NCBI RefSeq assembly: GCF_035083965.1
Contig: NC_089735.1
Coordinates: 14,320,501 to 14,384,500 of the forward strand
Source: Branchiostoma lanceolatum
Taxonomy: Eukaryota; Chordata; Leptocardii; Amphioxiformes; Branchiostomatidae
Direction: 5' to 3'
Length of the DNA: 64,000 bases
The position numbers and the translations under genes are program-made. Position 1 is the stretch's first letter. Each line of letters begins with the position of its first letter. Below are positions 55,980 to 64,000 of this stretch, in pieces. The notes under the pieces were generated by a model that saw nothing but the letters and a program-made list of their open reading frames with translations, did no database searches and had not been told where the DNA came from.

Positions 55980-58900
55980 ATGGCGGCGCCCATCGGTATT
56001 TTTCTCTGCAGACGGAATTTTTCCAGCACTGCCGGTTTTCCTGCCGCCGTATTCTCCATATTCAGATATAAACGACATGATGACATCGGGCAGAGGTGGA
56101 GAGAGACTGGTTGTTCCCGCCGGTGGTTTTGTCATGGACATGGTAACGTTAGGAACACATTTTCTTTTACCGTTGTCATGCCGATAATTTGTCATCATCA
56201 TGCAAAATGTATGCATCATTACCTCCGATCCGCCTAGAAGGTTATGTTCTTCACTTCTTGACAGCGTCCGTATGTGTTTCCTTCCTTCCTTCTGTGTACA
56301 CGATAATTCAAGCATGCCTAGATGGATTGTCTTGATACTTGGTATATGTGGGTTGGTCTTCTTGAGAACTTGAAATGATTTTGGGCCCCCTAGCAGCTTG
56401 CTGTGGTACTGCAGCGGAACTTCGGGTTTTGATATCTCGTGTTCAGCTGTGGTCATGATATTTTAGTGGCAGGTAGCTCTTGGGAGGGAGAGTAAGTCCT
56501 GTAGGTTTGGGCCCCTGGCAGCTTTTTTGGAACTGCAGGAGCCGATTATTTTCTTGTGATTGTAAGATCAAATTGATAATGTGTTCATTACGTCAGTTCC
56601 AGATTTCCAGCCCAAACGGCTGAACCTAGAGCCTGATAAGAAACTGGCAACCAGTGCTCCTATCTTCCGTGCGGTGGGTACAGTATCTACATTTATACTT
56701 GCATATAGCTATCCTGTTATTCATATGTATATCACCGCAAAGAATATGGATAAATTACTCACAGGTAGATAAAGATGTACTATAGATGTTACCCTATAAG
56801 CACCTTTCACACTTTCGAGTACACATGGCAGTGTCAAAGCCCCTGGCTTGTAAACAGTTCTCGTCTCACCATTGACTCGATTTTTATAACAATACCCATA
56901 CTGGTTTTGTTTAGGTCTCAAGGGCCTTCACCTTTGACACTATAATCTCCAAGCAGATCTATAGGTTGCGAAGACCGTATCAAACTGGCAGAAGAAGTAT
57001 GTTTTGCAACCTAAGCTCCTTCTTCCAGTTGGATATGGTCTTTGCAACCTATAGATCCAGTGGGCCTGCTTGGAGGCTACTTTGACACTGCACATGCGTA
57101 TTCGAATGTGTGAAAGCGCTTATTGGAACACCAAATTTTTTACATATATCATATAGCAGCGGCAGCCAAGTCCACTCTATCACTATTGTTGCAATGTATG
57201 GATACAAGGAGTACAGAAATGTTTAACGTTACTGGGATATGCAGTGAATCTCTGTGTGTAATCATAAAGAGGGAAGGGAAAGCTGAGTCTTTTCTCAGGT
57301 TGAACATTATCTGTCATGTTTTAAAAAATTCTATCAGTTTAGGTGTAACAGAAGGACTTGTTTTCAATCTCAACATGTCTATCTTTCCCCTTAGGTGAAA
57401 TTCAGTGCAGATGGAAGACACACGAGATTTGGTAAATGTCATACTTTTTCATACTGATATAACATATTTTATATCCTTTGTTTAATACATTATCACATAT
57501 ACATGTACATGATGTACATAATTTATGTACAATGTAAATGGCAAACTGCAATGACAGTATATGTTAAGTTAGTGTGCTATGGGTAACTTAGTTTTTCAAA
57601 ATAGCATACTAGTACCAGTAAGTGCCTTAACCTTAGAAATGCTGACTTTGAAGGGTGACATTGAGAATAACATGTAAGCCCAGGCCTCACACATCCTTAT
57701 TCTTTTAGTGTTCTAAAGATGCAGTTTGGTATTATATTTCTAGAGGGCATACATCTTACAAGTACATCATGTAAGCATGAAGTAGTAGACCTTGATGCAG
57801 AAAGTTGTTGTTTCAGACATTAGGAAGCCAGCCTTGTGCCAGGAGTTAGGTCTGCAGGTACGGGACCTACGCTTCCAACAACAGACCATTCTTCAGCCCA
57901 GGGACACTGCAATCATCATCAGGATGGAGGTATACTTAATGTTGTCTTATTTTTTCTTCATCCGTTTCCATCCGGGTGATTTGTAGTGAATCACCAACCC
58001 CAGACAGAAGAATTTGGACCATCGCACACCGGGGCATGCCCCTACTCTTTTTCGAAAGGTGTGGTGGGTTCTTTTACGTGCGCGGGGTGTAACTCTCCCC
58101 AAACAAGGTACCTCCATTTAACGTCCTATCCGAGGGACGTCCCTATAAACCCTAGATGAGCTAGGTACTCATTTACACCTGAGTGAAGTGAGGAAAGTCG
58201 TGTTAAGTGCCTTTCCCAAGGGCACAACGTCGAGGCGCAAGTTCGGACATTTCTCTGAGCACAACCCGGGATCGATCCCGGGTCCCATTGTTTGACAGCT
58301 GCGCGTTCTACCACTTACGCCACACGACGCCACATAGTCTTATCATAGTCACCACCAAACGTCCAATCCCTATCCATTCAGTCTAATTTCTAAAAGAGCC
58401 ATCCAACATTTGTATTCATGTCAAGGTATGTTTTTATTTGAACCCTATAATCTGTATGTCTGTATGTTTTCATTATATGCAATACCGGTATCTATGTTTT
58501 CAATTGAACCCTGTATAATTAGCTGCATGGCTAAAGGGTTCGAAACAAACAAAATAAATGAAACTGTTTTATGTATTTTCAGGAAATAAAGGCGATCGTG
58601 AGCCCTGACTGTGTGTACATCCTGGACCATGAGGAGCCCAGAGATCAGGTCCTACTGGATGAACTTAAGACTCAGCTGGAAGAAGATAACTCTTCCCCTG
58701 TAGCTCATCTCCCACTGGAGTTCAAGGGCCTGGAGGCAATCTTAGGTTACCGGGTGAGTGTAACGTTGATGAGAGACCATGTTAAAACAGTGATGAAAAA
58801 AGTGTGTGAATATAGAATACAACACTGTGTATTCCGTATTGCCTGAAGTACCAGCCCATCCCCGGGTCAGATTGTCCAAAGACCAGTGGGGAACCAGCAC

Positions 58901-61900
58901 TTAAGTGGTCCCAGCATTGACTATGATTCGAAGTATATACCTTGTTTTTTTTTATTTATGTCATACCCACCCGAGAAAACACACATTTCAGTTGCAATTG
59001 TGCCAGAAGTTAAGAGAATTTTGTGTCTTCAAACAAAAAATTGTAACAACATCAATTCCAATGTCCGAGTCCCGTATACTAATTTTCAACAGCGGCGCAT
59101 GGGGCACATGCGAAGCTTGTTCAAATCATTCGATGGAAGCCTGTGTAATACATCTTCAAAGCCTGTGCAATACTGTAAAATATAGACCGGCCCAGAATAC
59201 CTGTATCAAATGTTGTCCCGGCCCAGCTATGACATAACATTTGATACCTGACGGATAGGAAAGTATGAGAGAGAATTGTATAAAGTCATCTTTTCCTGGT
59301 ATGCAGTTCTAATTTCTCTTTGAGATATGTGTAAATTCCAACTTCATTCCAGTGTTCACCAAAAAGTACATTTGTATCCCTCTGTCCAAAGGGGATTAGG
59401 TAATATGTGCTGTTTCTGTTTTTTCAGATCAGTAGTCTGAAGAAGGAGCTGGATGTGTTAGAGCCGGCCATACTACAGGTTCTGACTGACCTGGTAGAAC
59501 CCAGCTTCATGTCCCTGGACAGGTCCAAACTCAGGGTGCTGCTGCAGTACAGGAAAAGGTTTGCATCTATTTTTTGTCTTTGTATACTTGTCAATAACTT
59601 TGAATACCTTGTTTATTTATTTAGAATATGATGGATAATACATGGACAGAGAGTTGATACCCTGGCACAAAATTAGCTGCTTAAAAAGTAAGACATAAAG
59701 CTAATACAGACATAATAGAAAGACACAAACAGAATACATGTACAGTACTAGGAAAACTCTGTATCTGTGTTTATCTATATATCCGGTATAACGGCCCTTT
59801 GGCGTAACACACCAGCTTTGCAGGCATGCACCGTAGCAGCAGCTGGTTATATTACACTGAACAACCTGTCACACCTAACCTTTGCACATCAAGCATTGCT
59901 TAAAGCTATCCAATGAGGATGCTCCTACAATAGTTGGCGGCACTGATTTTCCTTCTACGATCATAGTTCTAGCGAAAACGAATTTTTGAAGACCTCAATT
60001 CTGCCACCCGTTGAGAACTCTGGTACATGTACTTGAAGGCACTCCATGTAGTTATCAAAACAAACACAAACAAGCATGATGATATGACTATCATTTCCTA
60101 ACTTGAGATTTGTATGTAAACTTTTAGTTCAAATCTGTACATAATGCTTGGCGTGGTTTGCAAAGTTTCACAGACTTGATGTCTTACTTTTTTCTACAGT
60201 CTAACTGAGTTCCAGACAGATGTGAAGGAGTATGTGGAAGTCTTGACAGACATCTTAGACTATGATGAGTCCATAGAAGAGATGTGTCTTACTGACAAGA
60301 TCACCAATTCAATGTAAGTATGTGTGTCTGAACTATTTGTATCTTGTAGAATTACTGTAAGCCATAGGGGATATCAATGTTAATTATTGTCACTGACGAA
60401 AGAGTCACTGACGAAAGATAACGGATGCTGTCTGAAACTACTGTTTCAAAATTTTATCCAGTTGCTTGAGTAACAGTTACTATTTTTGGAATATCACTTA
60501 TTGTTTGTTTCTTTGTTTTGCATAACTTGTAATAAACTGCCTGTAGGCATAACACACCACTTTTGTACAAGACCGGCCTGTAAGGTTCCACTCACACCAG
60601 GAAGGACCCCTACTCTTTTTGATAAGTGTGGTGGGTTCTTTAACATGACCATGGTGTGGTTCTCCTCAATCATGGCACCTCCAGCTCTATGAGTCGGATT
60701 TCAACCCTTTTGTCGGTCCCAGCCCGGACATGTTGTAAGGGATTGCATTTGTCATTTCGGATGGTGACGTAAAGCCAGTGACCCTGTGTATGAGGGAGGT
60801 TCAGATCTAGATGTAAGCCTCAAGTGCAAAACCTCAAACCTATGCACATAAAAGAATCCAGCACACTTATCGAGAAGAGTAGGGGTGACCCATTGTGCTT
60901 GGTAAAAAACTTGAGCTTTAACGAAGCTGCATAGTACTACTACAGTTTCACTGTAACTTTGTGTTCACTTTTTTCACGGTCACCTCTTTACCGTGATTTT
61001 ATCATCACCGTGAAAAAACACCGTTGTTATCATTTATGATTCTTTCACACATCCATTCAGTAAATCACTTGCTGCCACCGTGAAGTTAAAGTTCAGTTAA
61101 AATTTTCGTTATACCGTGAAATTTTGCTATCATGAAGATAAAATGAATAACAGTATCTAACGAAAAAGCGTCATGCTTTGTCCTCAGTCCGAGGTTCGAC
61201 CGCTTATTTGAGAAACATGTTCTGTTGTTCCTCCTCAGGTCTACCAGCGAACGCGACCACCTGAGCCATGTGGATGAGATGGAGCTCCTCCTGGAGAACT
61301 GTCTGGGGAGGGCAGAGGACATCGTCAACAGGGTCGCAGAGGTCAAGGACCTGATCGAGGACTCAGAACAGATCATCTTCATGAACCTGGACAGGTGAGG
61401 TATCTTTCTCAGCAATTGGCTTAGTTGATCCAATTATATGGATGACATCCACAAGGAACAAAAAAAATGATGCATACGTGTGAAAATAGAAGTTTGGCAA
61501 AAAGCGTGCCTTCAGTATGTCAGGAAGATTGATTTTGTATGACCGAATACACAGAGTATGGTATACCGAACAGTAGATCCCTGCTTCTTTCTGTCCTTTC
61601 TCATCTTCTTCTTTGACTTTGGAATTGAATTTGCCATTTTGCATCAGTAGCATCCCTTTTCGAATATTTTTTACTTTTTTTTGGGGGGGGGGAGTGGAAT
61701 ACTAAATGTTTTTTGATGTGCACAGGACTAGTGGATATTTAATCCTATACTTAAATGAAGTAGTACGCATTTTGTACTTCTTGAAGTTCTTGAAATTATT
61801 ATCTATTGGAAAATAACACCCCCTTCTGGGGTTTAGGTCTCCTTTAAGTAAATATTAGCAAGGAGGTTAAAAATAAGTATTTTCAACCTCCTTGATATTA

Positions 61901-63254
61901 GCATGGACAACATGTGAATTTTTAGTGTGCTCTTCAGGCATTCTGACCAATGGTTGGCTTCCTTCTACAGCCACAGGAACGTGATGATGCGACTGAACGT
62001 GCAGCTGACCATGGGCACTTTCTCCATCGCGCTGTTTGGAATGCTGGGAACAGCCTTCGGCATGAACCTGTTGTCTTCATTGGAAGAGGTGAACAGCCAC
62101 TTTCTATTACACCTTCTGAGCCAGTTGTAACAAGAGTTTAAAGATCTGGGGTCAAGTGGCGTAACGGCAGGGTTTTGGGCCCAGAACCCAGCGGTCTTGG
62201 GTTCAAATCCCCTGACGCCACTGATGTTGTGCCCTTGGGAAAAGGCACTTTACACGACTTTCCTCACTCCACCCAAGTGTAAAAAACGGGTATATTATGT
62301 GTGGGTCACTACACCAGCAATAGCCATGATAGCTGTCTGTGTCCCACATGTATTGCACTGTTGCAATTCTGATTTAAAAAAAATCTCATGCCTCTGTGAA
62401 ATATCGAGTATCTTGTATGTCTTGTTTAATTATAAATTATGCACATAAGGTTTTGATTAACATTACATATGTCCATTGATCATCTCCTGTCACTGTACAA
62501 TGAACTGAGAAAACACCAAAAGACCAAAAACAATTATTATACTAAAATTAGTAGCCTCTTCCATTGACCCCATGACCTGTCATGTCTCATACTGTAAATG
62601 CAGAAATGTTTGCGGTGGTTTTATGCTCACGGTTTTCGCGGTGAACTCTTCAGTGCAAATTTAAAACCACCGCCCACATATGACTGTATCGCTACTATTG
62701 TTTCAAACGCAAACTTAAAACCACCGCGAACACTCCATTTTCTCCCTACCGCGATATAAAAACCATGTGAACTTAAATGCATTTTACAGTAATTCCTGTC
62801 ACTTTGACAAATCTGACTTCTGCGGTGACACCGTCACTCATGACTTCCTACCACTTTACAAACAATATATTCAAATAACTATGGACACACAAAAACATAA
62901 CAAATAGACACACCTTAAAACAATGGCTCCTTATACGGAGGCAAAAAGTCAACCCAAATAGGGTAGATTTTTCACAACTGTTTTTGCAACTCCACCAAGA
63001 AGTCTGGTACAGATTAGACTGTCACAACCAATTGTATATTTTTTGATTATCGAGAATGTACTTTTCTTTTATGCACTTGATTGCATCTTATGGCTGTTGT
63101 ATTTGTTCTACAGGACCCAAGGGCATTCTGGATAGTCACAGGCATCATGTTTGCAGGCTGTGGGTTGCTATGGAGACGGTTGCTATGGTTTCTGGGGAGA
63201 GAAGTTCCGCCCACCAGAAAGTGGAGTTGGAAGAATTTCAAACCGTCCAAATAA
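55980..63254 (+). CDS. MRS2: Mitochondrial magnesium channel MRS2, complete
   Basis: CorA-type Mg2+ channel of the inner mitochondrial membrane, working as a homopentamer. Ten phase-consistent exons: 55980-56142, 56597-56673, 57395-57431, 57817-57929, 58583-58753, 59428-59558, 60200-60313, 61239-61394, 61971-62088, 63114-63254; 406 codons plus stop against 443 in human. The first exon (MAAPIGIFLCRRNFSSTAG) is rich in Arg, Ser and Ala, as expected of a matrix-targeting leader. Then SAPIFRAVKFSADG, CQELGLQVRDLRFQ, IIIRME, EFKGLEAILGYR, the long-helix segment ending DRSKLRVLLQYRKR, EMELLLENCL, SHRNVMMRLNVQLTMGTFS in the first membrane helix, the selectivity motif GMN at 351-353, acidic loop LEEDP, second helix FWIVTGIMFAGCGLLWRRLL and a short basic tail. 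An in-frame ATG at 55941 would add 13 residues. A YY1-like word overlaps the start. Confidence 0.96.
56944..57078. mobile_element. MITE, CTCCAAGCAGA family
   Basis: 'aatctccaagcagatctata' with 'ggttgcgaagaccgtatc' pairs with 'gatatggtctttgcaacc' and 'tgggcctgcttggag'. The 9-base 'ggaagaagg'-like centre is also symmetric. In intron 2 of MRS2. Confidence 0.85.
58005..58330 (-). mobile_element. Full-length tRNA-derived SINE, about 325 bp
   Basis: On the minus strand: A-box-like 'tggcgtaagtggtagaacg', B-box-like 'gggatcgatcccg', then 'gttgtgcccttgggaaaggc', 'acgactttcctcacttcact' and a tail with 'taaaagaacccaccacacc'. It is the most complete of the copies in the window. In an MRS2 intron, antisense. 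Confidence 0.75.
58811..59245 (+). mobile_element. Dispersed repeat with 'gaatacaacac' start
   Basis: Same family as 24060 and 39235: 'gaatacaacactgtgtattc', 'cacccgagaaaacacacat', 'attgtaacaacatcaattcc' and 'caacagcggcgca' in order. In an MRS2 intron. Confidence 0.7.
59775..60010 (-). mobile_element. 3' end of the same LINE family, reverse copy
   Basis: Minus-strand words 'aggttaggtgtgacagg', 'gtgtaatataaccagctgct' and 'gctggtgtgttacgcc' match 40620-40715. The coding part is broken by stops and indels. In an MRS2 intron. Confidence 0.65.
60560..60930 (+). mobile_element. SINE-like repeat
   Basis: It shares 'cggatggtgacgtaaagcc', 'gaccctgtgtatgaggga' and 'gtaagcctcaagtg' with 9030-9240. It also has 'acccctactctttt' and 'gtgtggtgggttcttt', as in the tail of 58005-58330. 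It may be two SINEs side by side. In an MRS2 intron. Confidence 0.55.
62148..62290 (+). mobile_element. tRNA-derived SINE with an intact-looking tRNA head
   Basis: 'gtcaagtggcgtaacggcag' carries the A box and 'gggttcaaatcccctgac' the B box with T-loop; the 73-base head ends in CCA by chance of sequence (gacgcca). 'ttgtgcccttgggaaaaggc' follows at once, which marks it as a SINE rather than a free tRNA gene. Confidence 0.7.
62590..62791. mobile_element. MITE with TACTGTAAATGCA ends
   Basis: The best-preserved copy. 'tactgtaaatgcagaaatgt' pairs with 'acttaaatgcattttacagta'; inside, 'gcggtggttttatg' and 'ttaaaaccaccgcgaac' mirror each other, and 'cactccattttctccctacc' is the central word. In the last MRS2 intron. 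Confidence 0.9.
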
Positions 63255-63297
63255 TAAGGATGTTTTTACGAATGACTTGATAAATTATGGTTAGATA

Positions 63298-63303
63298 AAT
63301 AAA
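63298..63303 (+). terminator. MRS2 polyadenylation signal AATAAA
   Basis: A canonical hexamer 44 bases after the MRS2 stop codon, the first on this strand. Confidence 0.7.
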
Positions 63304-63419
63304 CACTAAGTAGGTAGGATGTGTTTTACTGTATGTGTGTGGAAAAAAAATTAAAATACATATTAGAGTACACCTGTATTAGTGGATACTACTACCATAG
63401 TTGTGCAGTGGTTTTGTAG

Positions 63420-63480
63420 TAGCCTGGAATCCAGACCTATTATAGACTCGGGAGCTATAATAGGTCTGGATTCCATGCTA
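63420..63480. mobile_element. Minimal foldback element with 9-bp target duplication
   Basis: 'tagcctggaatccagaccta' pairs with 'taggtctggattccatgcta' over the whole 61 bp. Flanks are GTTTTGTAG (63411-63419) and GTTTTATAG (63481-63489), a 9-bp duplication with one mismatch. The ends are the same as those of 47050-47676. Confidence 0.85.
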
Positions 63481-63804
63481 GTTTTATAGCTGATATTTAC
63501 AAACATTACAGGAATTTCTAGATGGTGAATAACTTACTCTGTACGTTTATGAAGGTTAGACAGCCCGGTTAACAATTATATCTAAAGACAATTCAAACTC
63601 TACAACTGGATAGAATTCAGAGATTTACTTCCGAACTTAGTGTGTAGTTCATGTACATAATATATATATATGTGTGTTTGTGTTTTATTTATGAACCAGA
63701 AAGGTGTTGATCTAAGTCTTATCAGACTTGTTGATGTATCTTGTCATAATCTGTGCAATTTTCAATATAATGTTGTATTCTTAAGTTTGAATGGTTTTTG
63801 TTTC

Positions 63805-63930
63805 ACGCTAAGGCGAAAATGGAGTGTTTGCGGTGGTTTTGAGTTTGCGGCAGTGCTATAGTTACATACTGCTACAGATTTGGACAAAAATAAACATAAA
63901 ACCACTGCGAAAATTTCTGCATTTACAGTC
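63805..63930. mobile_element. Half copy of the TACTGTAAATGCA MITE
   Basis: 'gaaaatggagtgtttgcggt' to 'atttctgcatttacagt' matches the right half of the family. Confidence 0.75.
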
Positions 63931-64000
63931 TGTCAGCACAAGAGCTGTCGCCAGGACCCATCCCTTCATCCTGGAAAGGAATTTTGCTTGTTGGGACAAA

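Noticed and set aside
55923..56456. 177-codon minus-strand frame opposite the MRS2 start
   Set aside because: Antisense of MRS2 exon 1; the His and Asp runs mirror the CAT repeat.
62148..62222. Free-standing tRNA gene
   Set aside because: A and B boxes are present, but the SINE word 'gtgcccttgggaaa' follows immediately, as in other copies; treated as a SINE head.

Overview
This is a 64 kb piece of an intron-rich animal genome, most likely a lancelet (Branchiostoma) or another invertebrate deuterostome. Five multi-exon genes and a probable sixth fragment can be rebuilt by joining exons whose reading phases agree at every GT/AG junction. The proteins resemble vertebrate orthologues, and introns are full of short inverted-repeat elements, SINEs and minisatellites. 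The organism call is inference from gene content and repeat style; no sequence search was run.

Layout, left to right. (1) About 6.6-22.3 kb, plus strand: most of a MICU1 gene (gatekeeper of the mitochondrial calcium uniporter). Its first exon(s) were not found and may lie left of the window. Its introns hold three in-phase candidate microexons, two orphan coding-like exons, a 200-bp satellite and many transposon copies. (2) 24.5-35.8 kb, minus strand: a complete IDUA (lysosomal alpha-L-iduronidase) gene in 16 coding exons, 650 codons plus stop, convergent with MICU1. Two of its introns carry large arrays of the same 32-bp minisatellite. (3) 36.3-38.2 and 41.1-49.8 kb, plus strand: two tandem paralogues (here A and B) of an unfamiliar family of predicted type II membrane proteins. 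Both end in a cysteine-rich domain I do not recognise; B also has a furin-like site and a short collagen stretch. Gene A is divergent from IDUA. (4) 51.5-55.6 kb, minus strand: a Maf/ASMTL-type nucleotide pyrophosphatase gene in 8 exons. A relic of its last exon sits at 39.7-39.8 kb because the A/B duplication carried it along. (5) 56.0-63.3 kb, plus strand: a complete MRS2 mitochondrial magnesium channel gene in 10 exons. It is divergent from the Maf gene, with start codons 352 bp apart.

MICU1 and MRS2 both act at the inner mitochondrial membrane and IDUA acts in the lysosome; nothing suggests the genes are co-regulated, apart from the two head-to-head promoters. The most unusual items are: the A/B family; microexons at the place where, from memory, vertebrate MICU1 has its muscle microexon; a triplicated splice donor in MICU1; a filled/empty transposon site pair between the A and B flanks; a foldback element with 9-bp target duplications; and tRNA-headed and 5S-headed SINEs that share one tail.
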